NCBI RefSeq assembly: GCF_027580225.2
Contig: NC_073340.2
Coordinates: 18,298,001 to 18,362,000 of the forward strand
Direction: 5' to 3'
Length of the DNA: 64,000 nt
DNA from: Misgurnus anguillicaudatus
Taxonomy: Eukaryota > Chordata > Actinopteri > Cypriniformes > Cobitidae
A program made the position numbers and the translations under genes. The first letter of the stretch is position 1. Every line of letters begins with the position of its first letter. Shown piece by piece: positions 1 through 12,224 of the stretch. Below the pieces are notes generated by a model, which saw only the letters and a program-made list of their open reading frames with translations, made no database searches and had not been told where the DNA came from.

Positions 1-2431
1 TGGGTTTTGGGTTATTCTTGCTGGGTTATTTTTATCATGTGGTTTATTGTAAAATCAAGACCATTGTTAACAGCAAATAAATGTTTATTTGACTGCAAAA
101 TAACTACAAACTCTTACATTTTTACAGTTGCAAGTTGCAAAATAATTTAAAGGACTGCTTACTGACCCAAGTATAAATATATTTATAAAATATCATAAAT
201 TATGCACATTGAAGTAACAATGTAACAGGTTGAATCAATTCGTTTGAATTTAAGACAGAATTTGTAATTTTACAGTATATGAAATACTGAAATGTACATA
301 AACAAAACTACAGCAGTGTAAGAAAAGAAACAATGTAATTGTTAAATTAAAAGTAAAATCATTCATAGATGTGTAAAGTTTTTTTAAAGACCAAATGTTT
401 TAAGTTTCACAGAATGGAATGTATTTGACTTAAAATACTTGTTTTATTAAAGTTACTTGTACAAAGGAAATGAACAGGAGAGGATTTATCCATTTGAAAA
501 ATGACAGACTACAGGAATTCCCATAGAAGCACATTGCCTGGGGTATTTATTTTCAAGCACTTAAAATGCCTTTAAACCAGAGACTGTAAAAAATATGCAA
601 GTAGTGTCCGTGACGTCACCTATTGGTTTGTGAAGAGCATTTTTGAAGCTTAAAGTAGGCGGTGCGCGCCATCGCCATCTTGGCCGAATTGCAGTTTAAG
701 TCACTTCCGTATTCAGAGAGACTGATTGAGAAAAAAGATTGAGAGATCTGCTGCATGTTTCCCATGGCCAGGACGAAAGGAAAGGGTTTCGAGGATTCTG
801 TCCAGAGAAGAAATTCCACCACATTTGTTGCAATCTACAAAAGAGGAAAAAAACTTGTAGTTTTCTGAACTGAATGATCAGATTTAAGTATTCAGAAAAC
901 CATGTGGGCCAAGTGAATTATACATTTTATAAAAATTATAAGGCTTTCTTTTGCATCCCTGGCTGCATTACCACCACGTGTTTCCAAAAATGCAATGGCC
1001 TGTTGTCAGTTTGCATAAGACTTTGGTGTTACACTCCTTTAACTGTTGTGCCAACAACAAAGGCTGCAAACCACACAGACTGACAAATAGGATGATCTGA
1101 CTATAAAGAATAAAGTACTGCAGAACTAAAATGTAGCAGATAATTAAGACATTCCTAACATATTTTAAATAGGAATTATTAAATGTTATACTTACTGGAT
1201 GAAGTTGTATGAAGGTCTTGCTAGCCTCATCAATGGATGGACGTTAAAACTCTGCACACTCTAAAAAAAGAATTGGAAAACAACATCACATCTAATCTCT
1301 GCTAAAAACATAACATCTCTGTTACAGTATCGGCCACAGATCAGAGGGTTGGTCAATTTAAATTTGAAATCACAGGAGACAACCCAAAAATATTATGAAA
1401 TGAATATAAAAGAGTAACTAAATACGACTCAATAACTCATCTAAATTCATATACATGTTTGTTAACCGATAGTCACTTCCACGCAGCCTCCGTCTTGGTG
1501 ACAAATACGTTTATGTTTTCAAGTTCATGTACAAACACTTAAATTATTGTTTCATTTTAAAAGAGAGAAACAAGCATACATATAAGACACCTGTTTCGTT
1601 TTAATTTATCGACGCATTACCTGCCGTACCGACGGTGAAGAAAATTTGCTGCTTGTCCCTGCCTCAGTGACAGAGTAGACGCCGGCTCGAGCCGAGCCTC
1701 CGTGATCCTCCGCCGCCGGTTAACATGTGCTCGCGCCTCGCTGTCTGTCTTTACATATCGAATGACAAGAAAGCAACTCGTTTGTCGCTAAATTTAATTT
1801 AACAGCGTCGCTATCGCTTGTTAAGCTGCAAGGGAAAACTGTGCGCGTGTGTGACACAAGAAGCCGAAGTGGGGTTGCGGAGGTCGACTCGGTACCGGTT
1901 TTGACTCGCTTTGTTAAAGGCTTACAGAAATTGTCATGAGTTAACGTAATCAGCCGTGTGATGGGGATTTTGTAACATCTATTTTATTAATTTTATTAAT
2001 ATGCCATATCAAACATCTTAGAATGATTATTCGAGTCAATTTGTGTAAATGGCGATCTGAGGTAACAGTCGTCATTCCTCCAAATTACACCCGTCGTCTT
2101 AGTCTGTATAAATTAACACGTTGCTGTCTCGCAAAATGTTATAATCTTGTTTATATTCATGAAATGTTCACAAAAACATATAAACTTACCTTGAAACAAC
2201 CGCTTCCAGTGACTGTCCTTTCACGACGACCCTTGCTGAGCACATTCAAACATCAAGGGCGCGAAGCACATGAGCCTCTTCAAACAACCCAACATAATAA
2301 CCCAGCAGTTTTAACCCAACACCTAGAAAACTGAAACTACCCAAAAAGTGTTTAAAATGTAAAAAAATAACCCAGCAAAACAACCCAACAGACTCAACCC
2401 AGCATTTTGGGTTAAAAAATAACCCAGCCAT
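1..2431. mobile_element. DNA-transposon-like repeat region, right end at 2431
   Basis: No convincing gene. The first 40 bases and the stretch 2280-2431 are both built from TGGGTT/AACCCA words ('gctgggttatttt' at the left; 'aacccagca', 'aataacccagcc' at the right). The right edge, 'tttttagagtg', reads inwards as CACTCTAAAAATGGCTGGG, which looks like the terminus of a fish non-autonomous DNA transposon. An internal 'cactctaaaaa' occurs near 1257. The block at 600-830 (a dyad-like 'gtgacgtcac', 'cgccatcttggcc') and the GC-richer block at 1660-1900 look like TE interior or an old promoter, but I cannot assign them. The short ORFs here show no recognisable domain. The left terminus lies outside the window. 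Confidence 0.4.
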
Positions 2432-2643
2432 TTTTAGAGTGTATGATACTATGTGGAGAGAAGGTCTGTTGATTAAGTTAGGAAAATTGGGAATTAATGG
2501 GAAAATGTATAATTACATACTTGACTTTCTCACTCAACGTTCCATTAGGGTCAAAGTGGGTGATGTGGTGTCTGATGAGTTTATTGTTGAAAATGGAATT
2601 CCACAGGGGAGTGTTATCAGTCCTATCTTGTTTAACATAATGA
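2432..2643 (+). pseudogene. I-group (Nimb-like) LINE reverse transcriptase, 5' fragment
   Basis: The translation begins YDTMWREGLLIKLGKLGI and contains the reverse-transcriptase block GIPQGSVISPILFN, a classic RT palm motif. The frame breaks exactly where a second LINE begins and resumes at 10170 with MTYEKLGNS and then the YADD catalytic box. Joining the flanks across the insertion restores a continuous RT reading. The 5' part is missing at the boundary with the upstream DNA element, through 5' truncation or because the DNA element itself interrupts the LINE. Confidence 0.8.
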
Positions 2644-3662
2644 TTCCTCGGGCAATGGTTTCTGATGTTAACAAGGAACTTTGCAACATTCTGATGAAAC
2701 ATAAGTCTGTCAGTCGGATTGTCATACATGTGAGAAAGAATGATATTCGGAAAGAGCAGTCTGAGCTCCTTAAGGTGGATTTCAATGAACTTTTTGAAAC
2801 ACTTGCAAGACTGAAAGTTCAATCTTTCATCAGTGGACCTCTCCCAGCCCGAGGAACAAATATGTTTTCTCGGCTACTAAGTTTAAATTCATGGCTGCAA
2901 AAAACCTGCACCATGAGAGGACTGAATTACATTGGCAATTTCAATATCTTCTGGAGCCAAAGGCAACTTTTTAACACAGATGGTATCCACCCAAACAAAC
3001 TAGGTGCTAGGTTGCTTAAAGACAATATATTTTTCTCCATGCATCATCCATCAGCTGAGTGTGCCAGTCCACTACTGAACAGCGGAAATGACCACAGAAT
3101 TTTACACCAGCACCTGGATGGACATTCAGATGACAAGGATAAAACTCTGCAGTTACAACAACTACTGTTCACAGACACAGCTCAGGCAGAGCCCTGCCCA
3201 CAGACCTCGCTACAGCTGGATTGTGAATCAACACCCAAGGACGTTTCTGTTGATAACCTTGATCAGAGAAGGAATGACAACACTCCCTCCCAGCCTTCAG
3301 GAACACCAGAATCACAGCTGATGTCACCACACTCTCTCTCCCTCTCTCCAACATCACCACTTCTGGGCTTTTCAGAGAAAATGGAGAAACTGGTATCTGC
3401 TGGAACAAAGCTCTCCCACTCTATTGCTGCGAGTCCCCAAATATCAACCAAGAAACGGCGGGCTCCTCAACCACCAAAGGCTTCGGGCCCAGCCCGCCCT
3501 CCCCATCTGAGAGAGCACTCCGACCTCTGCCTCAACGTCAGGGATCACACCAGCCCTCATCTGCAAACAGCACTGGTAACTGATGTGTGTTGGGTTCCCG
3601 CTATGTCAGCAGTAACAATCATAAATATTTTAAGAACAAGCGGGCGCCCAATGTCCCTTTAG
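2644..3662 (+). pseudogene. LINE ORF1 remnant with SGNH/GDSL esterase-like domain
   Basis: The product resembles the SGNH-hydrolase domain carried by ORF1 of many fish CR1/L2 LINEs. It shows a block III-like segment IVIHVRKNDI (the family usually has G-x-N-D there) and the catalytic block V DGIHPNKLGARLL with the Asp-x-x-His pair. Block I with the nucleophile Ser is absent, consistent with 5' truncation. The C-terminal half is Ser/Pro/Gln-rich and unstructured-looking. No ATG of its own begins the domain; the frame is open through the insertion junction into the host LINE's RT. Not expected to be functional. Confidence 0.7.
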
Positions 3663-3780
3663 CTTTCCCTATCTCTGTCCTGACATGTGATAGAAAGACG
3701 AAGGCCTTCTCCAGCCGCACAGCAATTCTATCTAATCTACTGCCTATTATACGTCATTCTGAGATTGATACAGTGCCAAA

Positions 3781-6147
3781 ACCAGTTACTGTTAAGTTAG
3801 CACTTCTGAACATCCGTTCACTAAAGAACAAATCCTTTTTAGTAAATGATCTTATCACCACTAACAACCTGGACTTTATGTTTCTAAATGAAACTTGGTT
3901 AGATGACAGCTGCAGTGCTACAGTCCTCAATGAATCAGCCCCACCCAACTTTACCTTTATAAATGTCTGTAGAGCTGTTAGAAGGGGTGGAGGAATAGTT
4001 GCTTTATTCAAAGATGCCTTTCAATGCAAGCAAGTGTTACTTGGTGATTTCCAGTCTTTTGAATATTTGTGTATTGCTCTAAAAGGTACACCACGCATTC
4101 TGTTTACAATTATTTATAGACCTCCCAAATACACCTCAGCATTTGTTGATGAATTCACAGAGCTTTTATCAACAATTTCCTCTTAATTTGATTATTTTGT
4201 TATTGCTGGAGATTTTAATATTCATATAGACAATGCAGAAAACAATACTGCAATTGAACTGTTACATGTTTTAAACACTTTTGATCTGACCCAGCAAGTG
4301 CAAGGTCCTACACACAATCGGGCACACACTCTTGATCTGCTCATTAGCAAGGGTCTAAACATTTCATCTACTGTGATCAAGGAATAAGCGCTATCTGACC
4401 ATTTCTGTGTTTACTTTGATTTATTGATCTGTCCTGCCACTGATGCTAGATCTGTCTATGTCAAAAAAAGGTTCATAAATGAGAACACCAGTGAGGTATT
4501 TATGAATGCTATATCAATGTTGCCAAACATATCGGCAGACTCTGTTGATGTTCTCCTTGAAAACTTTAACATAAAAGTTAAAGATGCCATTGAGGGTATA
4601 GCTCCAGTAAAGGTCAGGGTGATCACTGGCAGACGTAAAGCACCCTGGAGAAACACAACAGCAGTACAGCACATGAAAAGAACATGCAGAAAAGCTGAAC
4701 GTATGTGGCGGAAAACAAAACTTGAAGTACATTATAGCATCTATAAGGACAGTCTTCGTGCTTTCAATGTAGAACTAGGCACAGCTAGACAGACCTTCTT
4801 TTCAAACATTATAAACAACAACATAAACAACACTCGCACTCTTTTTGCTACTGTAGAGAGACTAACAAACCCCCCAAATCAAGTTCCTAGTGAAATGCTC
4901 TCTGACAACAAATGCAATGAGTTTGCAACATTTTTCTCTGAGAAGATCAGTAATATCAGAATGACGATCAATACGGCCTCATATTGTACTGTGGTCAGTC
5001 AGATATCATTGCAACAACCTCAGAAATTAGTCATTCTCTCAGAATTTGACATAATTGATATAAAAACCTTGGAAGAAACAATACAACATCTTAAAGCATC
5101 AACTAGCAGCCTTGACACGCTCCCCACATCGTTTCTCAAAAAGGTACTTAACTGCTTAAAAACTGACCTCTTAAAAATTGTAAATACCTCTCTGATCACA
5201 GGCACTTTTCCAGAGTCATTAAAAACAGCAGTTCTTAAGCCTCTCCTAAAAGAGAGTAAGCTAGACAAAACCATACTTAGCAACTACAGACCAATCTCAA
5301 ATCTTCCGTTTATAGGCAAGATCATTGAAAAGGTTGTTTTTAATCAGCTGAACAAATTCTTAAACTCAAATGGCTATCTGGACAATTTTCAATCTGGTTT
5401 CCGTCAGCATCACAGCACAGAGACAGTGCTCATAAAGATAATAAATGATATTCGCTTAAACTCTGATTCAGGTAAAATATCAGTGCTGGTGCTACTAGAT
5501 CTTAGTGCTGCCTTTGACACAGTAGATCACACCATACTCTTACATAGATTGGAAAACTGGGTAGGGCTCTCTGAAATGGTCCTCAAATGGTTTAAATCAT
5601 ACCTACAAGGAAGAGGTTACTATGTGAACATAGGTAACCATAAATCTGAGTGGACACCCATGACATGTGGAGTCCCACAGGGTTCAATTCTTGCACCGCT
5701 TCTGTTTAATTTGTATATGTTCCCACTTGGTCAAATAATGAAAAAGAACCAAATTGCTTACCACAGCTATGCAGATGACACCCAGATATACTTAGCCCTG
5801 TCACCCAATGACTACAGCCCCATTGACTCTCTATGTAAATGCATTGATGAAATTAACTGTTGGATGCATTAAAACTTCCTCCAGTTAAACAAAGACAAAA
5901 CTGAAGTCATTGTATTTGGAAATAAAGATGAAACTCTCAAGATCAACACATACCTTGACTCTAGGGGTCTAAAGACACAAAATAAAGTCAGAAATCTTGG
6001 TGTAATTTTAAAGTCTGACCTTAATTTCAGTAGTCACGTGAAAGCGATAAGCAAATCAGCTTACTACCATCTCAGAAATATTGCCAGAATTAGCTGGACT
6101 TAGAGAAACTTGTTCATGCTTTCATCACCAGCAGGGTGGATTACTGC
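3781..6147 (+). pseudogene. LINE ORF2: AP endonuclease and reverse transcriptase, decayed, 5' part
   Basis: The endonuclease shows LLNIRSLKNK, FLNETWLDD, VIAGDFNIH and SDHF, the conserved apurinic-endonuclease blocks. The RT shows NYRPISNLPF, SGFRQHHSTET, LLDLSAAFDTVDH, GVPQGSILAPLLFN and the catalytic box SYADDTQIY. In-frame stops lie at 4184, 4385 and 5870, and a small frameshift near 6095 precedes LEKLVHAFITSRVDYC, the segment broken by the hAT insertion. With three stops and a frameshift this copy cannot encode an intact protein. It would normally nick target DNA and copy the LINE RNA at the break. Confidence 0.9.
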
Positions 6148-9100
6148 CAGGCACGGATTAACGCACGGGCCTACTGGGCACTTGCCCAGGGCACTGGGCC
6201 AGCAGGGGGCACTGTCAAATTTACTGTGTCTATTCTTTTCAAATAAATATTTTAATTTTAATTTTACTTTCATTAAAATTGTGTTAAATAGTGAGGAATA
6301 ATGTACTTTTTTGCAGTTGCAAAGTATTAAAACTAGTAAATAAATCAAATAAATAATTTTAATGTATTGCTGTGCTGTTGAGAGGGACATCTAGAGGCGA
6401 GTAAAAACCATTGCGTCAATGCGTAATATAAAAGTCATGCGTAGAGAACCGTTACTCAAAAACCAAAACAAAAATGAGTTTAAAACCACAACCAAGTGGA
6501 TCGATGAAAAGAAGCACAAAAAGGACAAAGAAACAAGAGAAGCTCAATTACTAAAAAAGCTACCAACAATCTCCAGCTTTTTTAAAAATGCAAACACTGT
6601 GGACGCTAACAACAACGTTTCTGCTGCTTCAAGTGAAGATGGCGCTAGCACAACTAACCGTGATAGCAGTGATACGGAGTCGCCGGCCTGTGATTACTTC
6701 AACCCGCCGGCACTGCGGCTGCCGGCGCCACCATCGCCACCGCCCCCGCCGCCATCGCCCCCGCCGCCATTGCCATGTCAGGATGATCAAACTAAAAGTA
6801 AGACGGATGAAGATGATGATGACCACCTGTTTTGGGAGACAAACAACGACCCCGCATTGTGGGGAGATATAAAAAGGGATTCGGTGAAAAGTATTCTGAT
6901 TAACAGAGGGGCTGCAGCTTTCCATAACCGAAGCTAAAAATATACTTCTTCTGTAAGGGATAGCGTTCTGGGTGGCAAGACTCGCTCCCTTACAAATGAT
7001 TTGTTGAACACTCGCTTACCAAACGGCCAGATTGTGTCACGAGAGTGGCTTTTATACTCTCCATCAACGGGACAGGTGTTCTGCTATTCTTGCAAACTTT
7101 TCTCATCCAAGAGACACGCCTTTACAGATGGATTCAGTGACTGGAAGCACCCAGAACGGATTTCTGAACATGAGAGGAGCCCAGGCCATATGTCCTGTAT
7201 GCTAGCCTTATTACATAGATCTAAAAACACTCAAGCGATTGACTCGGCTCTGGTCAAACAAATTGCTGGAGAGAGGGAATACTGGAAAGGGTTACTGAAA
7301 CGTGTGGTGGCAGTAATAAAATTTTTAGCCGAAAGAGGACTGGCTTTCAGGGGGGAGGATGAACTCCTAGGTTCGCCTCACAATGGAAACTATCTAGGAA
7401 TTTTAGAACTGATATCTCAGTTTGACCCGTTTCTATCGGAGCATATAAAAACACGCGGGCAAAAAGGAAGGGGAACTGTATCTTATTTGTCATCAAGTAT
7501 ATGTGAGGAGTTTATTGATGTACTGGGAGAAAAAACTAAACAAGTTATCGCAAATGAATTAAAGGATGCCAAATATTTTTCAGTAATCGTAGACTCAACA
7601 CCAGATTTGTCCCACACAGACCAGTTAACATTCATATTCAGATTCGTCAATGAGAAAGGGAATGTGCTAGAACGATTCATAGCTTTTGAGCCCATTTCAT
7701 GTCACACAGGTGAGAGTTTGTGTGATTACGTCATTAAAATGGTAAACAACCTTGGCTTGGACATATTAAACTGTAGAGGCCAATCGTACGATAATGCGAG
7801 TAATATGTCGGGCAGATACAATGGACTGCAGGCTCACTTAAAACGGATAAATCCATTGATTCATTATATACCTTGTGCTGCTCACTCGTTGAATTTAGTA
7901 GGTGTAAACAGTATACACAGTAGTCCAGATGTCGAACAGTACTTTAGTCTGCTACAGTCGTTGTATTCGTTTTGTTCTGCATCTACTCGCCGATGGGCAA
8001 AAGTGTTCGAAAAGACAAACTTAACGCTTAAGCATTTGTCTAATACTCGATGGAGCTGTAGGGCGGATTCGGCCAAAGCTCTCTGACAAAATTATAGTAA
8101 TATAAGAGAGGCCTTGAACAGTATAGCTGCAGATGAGAACGAAAAAAGGGAAACACGCAACGAAGCATCGGGACTGCGCTCAAAGATGGACAATCTGGAA
8201 ACTGCATTTATGGCGCAATTCTGGAATACTATACTCGAACGATTCAACGTGACCAGTTTATGTCTACAAAAAAGTGAAATGGACCTTCGAACAGCGATGC
8301 GACTGCTTGAATCATTGCGTGAGTTTGTATCAGCTCAGCGAGAACTATTTGAACACTTTGAGAGGAGTGCTTTAAGTGTGACAGGTGTATATCAGTTTTA
8401 TAAGCATGACGTACAACGCATCAAGAAAAGAAAAACTTTTTTGCTGACGAGACCACAGATGGTGATGCAGGCCTTAGTGGAAAACGTAAGTTTCAAGTGG
8501 ACACATTTAATGCTACCATTGACAATCTTGTCAACTGCCTTGATCACAGAATAGATGCCTATAAACACATGAATAGTCTCTTTGGTGTTCTATTCGTGCC
8601 AGACTGAGAATCTGACAGCAACATTATAACAGGAGCCCATAACCTTTCTGCTGCTTACCCTGATGACTTGAACAGCTGTCTTGCTGATGAGCTGATTCAG
8701 TTCAGATCTTTCATTTCATCTGAGCCAGACAGATCACCATCAAAAATGCTGAAAACAATTATTGATTATGGACTGCCTTCGGTTTTCCCCAATGTTTATG
8801 TTGCCCTAAAGCTTTTCCTTACCCTGCCAGTCAGCAACTGTGAAGGAGAACGTTCATTTTCTCTAATGGCAAGAGTAAAAAATGAGCTAAGAAGCAAAAT
8901 GTGTCAAGGACGTCTAAATTCACTGTCTTTAATGGCCATTGAATGTGATCTTGTGAGGGAACTTGATTTTGATGATGTTGTGGAAGCATTTTCTCTGAGG
9001 AAATCGAGAAAGATACCCATCAGCTAAGGTAAATTTAAAGCAACTTTTTTGTTCTAAGCTAAATGCCTGTGATGAGCTGTCAAATGTCTGCTAAATGTAG

Positions 9101-9448
9101 AAAAAAATGTAAATGTACATGTATAATATTTTTTTAATTTTCTCCTGTACATTATTTGTAGAGGTCAGAATCTTTTTGATTGAGTATAGTGTACAGTATG
9201 TTGTATATTGACAGCTACTGTGAGATATAAATAAACCAATTTGTGGTGTGAAAGTAAAGAATATTGTGTGCATTCTCTCCCCGCGTATTAGTGGCATTAT
9301 TAATCCTGTAAGATGGGGCATACAGGCAGAGGCGAACCAACACTGAGCCCTGTGCATACAGGTGCAACGCTGTTGCACAAAAAAAATGGTGAAGGGGGCC
9401 TTTGAGACATCCGTGCCCAGGGCACATCATTGCCATAATCCGTCCCTG
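6148..9448 (+). mobile_element. hAT-superfamily DNA transposon inserted in the LINE
   Basis: Bounded by short terminal inverted repeats (CAGGCACGGATTA at the left; the right end reads inward as CAGGGACGGATTATG) and by a perfect 8-bp target-site duplication ATTACTGC (6140-6147 and 9449-9456). An 8-bp duplication is the hallmark of hAT. Removing the element and one duplication restores the LINE reading [10 protein letters not shown]. Length is 3301 bp. It encodes a decayed ZMYM-type transposase. Confidence 0.93.
6419..9027 (+). pseudogene. hAT transposase with TTF-type zinc finger (ZMYM1-like), broken
   Basis: Product order: lysine-rich N-terminus; a proline run (about residues 100-117); acidic stretch; TTF-type finger around REWLLYSPSTGQVFCYSC and HERSPGH; DUF4371-like RNase-H-fold catalytic core with FSVIVDSTPDLS and GQSYDNASNMSG (candidate Asp residues) and the CxxH motif in YIPCAAHSLNLV; C-terminal dimerisation block with CEGERSFSLMARVKNELRS (candidate catalytic Glu). 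Breaks: in-frame TAA at about 6935, TGA at about 8084, a frameshift near 8445 in a T-run, and another stop near 8605. Family assignment is good. Activity is very unlikely. Confidence 0.88.
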
Positions 9449-9894
9449 ATTACTGCAATGGACTTCTTACTGGGATCCCCAAAAAGACCATTAGACAGCT
9501 GCAGCTCATACAGAACACTGCTGCCAGAATTCTGACCAGAACCAAAAAATTTGAGCACATTACTCCAGTCCTCAGGTCCTTACACTGGCTTCCTGTTACA
9601 TTTAGAATAGATTTTAAAGTATTGTTACTCGTTTATAAATCACTTCATGGCTTAGGACCCAAATACATGACAGATATGCTAACTGAATATAAACCTAAAA
9701 GATTACTCAGGTCATTAGGATCAGGTCAGTTAGAAATACCAAGGGTTTACTCAAAACAAGGTGCGTCAGCATTTAGTTATTATGCCACCTCTAGCTGGAA
9801 TCAGCTTCCAGAAGAGATCAGATGTGCTTCAACAGTAAACACTTTTAAATCTAGATTAAAAACACATCTGTTTAACTCTGCATTTACTGAATGA
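9449..9894 (+). pseudogene. LINE ORF2, C-terminal part after the hAT insertion
   Basis: Reading resumes as [18 protein letters not shown], then [18 protein letters not shown] and [20 protein letters not shown], the characteristic C-terminal region of fish L2/CR1 ORF2, ending near [11 protein letters not shown] and a stop at 9892-9894. This continues the coding sequence that stops at the hAT boundary at 6147. The following 275 bases are the LINE 3' UTR with the CTTGC-type tail. Confidence 0.85.
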
Positions 9895-10169
9895 GCACTG
9901 TGCTGCTTCACACTGACTGCACCTTTAACTCAAGTCATTTTTACTCCTGTTTTATTATTTTTAACATTTTAAACTGTTTTTATTAAAATCAGATTTATTT
10001 TCTTTAATTGTTATTCTAAATTCTCATGTATCTTTGTTTTTATTGTGATTTTATTGTGTATCTATTATTTTTACATTTTCTTATTTCTCTTTTATATATT
10101 GTTTCCTCATTTCTATGTAAACCTCTGTGTATGAAATGTGCTATACAAATAAACTTGCCTTGCCTTGCC

Positions 10170-11850
10170 TAATGACATATGAAAAACTGGGAAATAGTAA
10201 CGAAGGACTTTTATATGCAGATGATGCTGTCATTTGGAGAAGAGGACGTAACATTTCGTATGTTAATAATGCAATTCAAAAGGACATTCATGTACTTGAA
10301 CAGTGGGGAATAGATTGGGGTTTTAAATTTTCTATTTCAAAGTCACAGGTTGTGTATTTTACTAGGAAAAAAGTCCCTGAAACTTATAAAATTATGCTTC
10401 ACAATCAGCAACTTGAACGAAGTGAAAAATGTAAGTATCTAGGAGTATGGTTGGATACCAAACTTACATGGAAATATCATATTGAGTATATTGAAACAAA
10501 GTGTAAAAAGGTAATTAACCTTATGAGAATGGTCACTGGGCATAATTGGGGAGCTGATAGGCAGTCTCTAATTAACATATATAAAGCCTTAATAAGATCA
10601 ACCATTGATTGGGTGTATAATGTATAGCTCAGCATGTAAGATATCCCTCAAGAAAATTGAAAGAATGCAGTATAAGGCTTTGAGGATTGCTCTTGGTGCT
10701 TTTTAAACAACTCCTACAAGTACTTTATTAATAGAATCTAAGGAAACCCCTCTTAATTTAAGGTATGAGAAATTGTCTTTGACTTATTGGGTAAGGTTAA
10801 AAGGAAGTTTTAACAACCCAGCTCTGTCAGTACTTAGTGATTGTTGGGAATATTGTAAAAAGTTCAATGGTTTTGGTTGGAATATTGACAAGATAGTGAA
10901 TCATTATGGACTAAAAGAATTGAAGTATGGCCCAGCATTAGCTTTAAGTTGAATTCCGCCATGGCTGCTTCCTATACCGGAGGTTATTATTAATTTATTA
11001 GCAGAAAAAAGCGAGCATTTCTGTAGGGAAAATTTTAATAAAGCTTGTGTAAGTTATTTAAATACAGTATATTATGGATACCTGAAAATATTTACAGATG
11101 GTTCTAAAGAACCCAATGGGCATTGCGGTATTGGTATTTATATTCCAGAATTTGGGAAAAGATATATAGAGTGAGTGACCATTTATCAGTATATTCAATA
11201 GAGATGACTGCAATAATAACTGCCCTTAGGTGGGTTGAAGAAATTAAACCTCTTAGATCAGTCATATGTACTGACTCTATGGCAGTATTGCAAAGTTTTA
11301 TATTAGATAATTCAATACGTGAAGATTTGGTATTGGAAATAAAGCATCTTCTTTTAAATCTCATATCCCTATAGGGACACAGTTCTGTTGGTTGTATCCC
11401 AGGCCATTATGGAATTAATGGCAATGAAGGAGTAAAGGAGATACTAAAGCTTTCATTAAATCACAGATTATGCTTAGATGGCAAGATGAATGGGAATCAG
11501 AGAGTAAGGCCAGACACTATCATAGGAATCAGAATTATGTTGGAGGGAAAAGAATCAATAGGCATGAAGAAGTTATTATAACCAGATTGAGGTTGGGCCA
11601 CACAGGCCTTAATTCCACATTGTCCTTAATTGATAAAAGTAATGGCATATGCTCTGAATGTAAAGTCTTGGAAGATGTCACCCATATTTTATATAAATGT
11701 AAGAAATTTGACCAATTTAGACAGAAATGGAAAGACTCAGATGCAGAAAATGACATTCATAATATTTTACAGGAGCAAGGAATTCAGGGACAAAGATGCA
11801 GATACCTCATTATGTATCTTAATGATACTGGATTAAGTAGAATAATTTAG
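10170..11850 (+). pseudogene. I-group LINE: RT C-terminus, RNase H and zinc-knuckle region
   Basis: Continues the RT broken at 2643: LLYADDAVIWRRG carries the catalytic YADD, followed by KCKYLGVWLDTKLTW. An RNase H domain follows: FTDGSKEPNGHCGIGIYI, then SIEMTAIITALRW and CTDSMAVLQSF, then the PGHYGINGNE block near 11400. The tail has RLRLGHTGLN and CSECKVLEDVTHILYKCKKF, a typical I/Jockey C-terminal Cys-His knuckle. Several stops and frameshifts interrupt it (for example near 10625, 10703, 10950 and 11174). Presence of RNase H separates it from L2/CR1 and supports an I/Nimb-type element. Confidence 0.82.
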
Positions 11851-12083
11851 GTTATTTGGTTTATATAATTATTAATTTTTTTTCTTCGGGAGGGGGTTTG
11901 GTTTTATTATTGTTTTATGTTTTTATGATTTAAGGTGTCTTTTGCCAAAGTCCATTTTACACACTCCTGTGTAGTTATCCAGTAGATGGCGGTATGTATC
12001 GTAAAGATATGATCCGCCATTAGAAGAAGAAGAAGAAGAAGAAGAAGAAGAAGAAGAAGAAGAAGAAGAAGAAGAAGAAGAAG
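11851..12083 (+). repeat. I-group LINE 3' UTR ending in a (GAA)n tail
   Basis: After the last LINE stop the sequence runs to 'ccagtagatggcggtatg' and 'gatccgccatta' and then about 20 units of AGA/GAA (about 12024-12083). A hairpin-like 'agatggcgg...ccgccat' followed by an A/G triplet tail is what several fish I/Nimb-type LINEs end with, so the microsatellite is best read as the retrotransposon tail. The long Leu- or Ser-run ORFs on the minus strand here are artefacts of the repeat. Confidence 0.7.
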
Positions 12084-12183
12084 AATCACGCTTCGGAGTG
12101 TTTCGACACATCTGCGCTTCGGGAACTCGCAAAGCTTCGGAACGACTGTTTCGCGTCAGCCATCCCTACCATGAAGTCGATTC

Positions 12184-12224
12184 TAGTGATGGGAGAAACG
12201 AAGCTTCGAAACCGACCATCACTA
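12184..12224. mobile_element. 41-bp hAT-like micro-insertion in gna13 copy 1 leader
   Basis: The sequence begins TAGTGATGG and ends CCATCACTA, perfect short inverted ends, and is flanked by an imperfect 8-bp direct repeat: gtcgattc (12176-12183) and gtcgatac (12225-12232). The paralogous leader of gna13 copy 2 reads 'atgaagtcgatactacaaag' without interruption, so it supplies the empty site. It is best read as an extremely internally deleted hAT element, 16 bases before the start codon. Confidence 0.75.

Larger units (their letters stand above)
2644..10169 (+). mobile_element. L2/CR1-group LINE inserted into the I-group LINE
   Basis: A non-LTR retrotransposon, 5'-truncated, with remnants of ORF1 (esterase-like), ORF2 endonuclease, RT and a C-terminal region, ending in 'aataaacttgccttgccttgcc', a short-unit tail typical of fish L2/CR1 elements. 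It is flanked by a 6-bp target-site duplication TAATGA (2638-2643 and 10170-10175). Removing it rejoins the host LINE coding frame. It is itself interrupted at 6148-9448 by a hAT element. Assignment to L2/CR1 rests on domain order and tail type, not on a database match. Confidence 0.85.

Noticed and set aside
6588..6925. Arg/His-rich and Trp/Arg-rich ORFs in the hAT element
   Set aside because: Alternative frames of the proline-rich and acidic part of the transposase.
11907..12132. Minus-strand ORFs with poly-Leu or poly-Ser runs
   Set aside because: They are translations of the (GAA)n microsatellite at the LINE end, with no domain outside the repeat.
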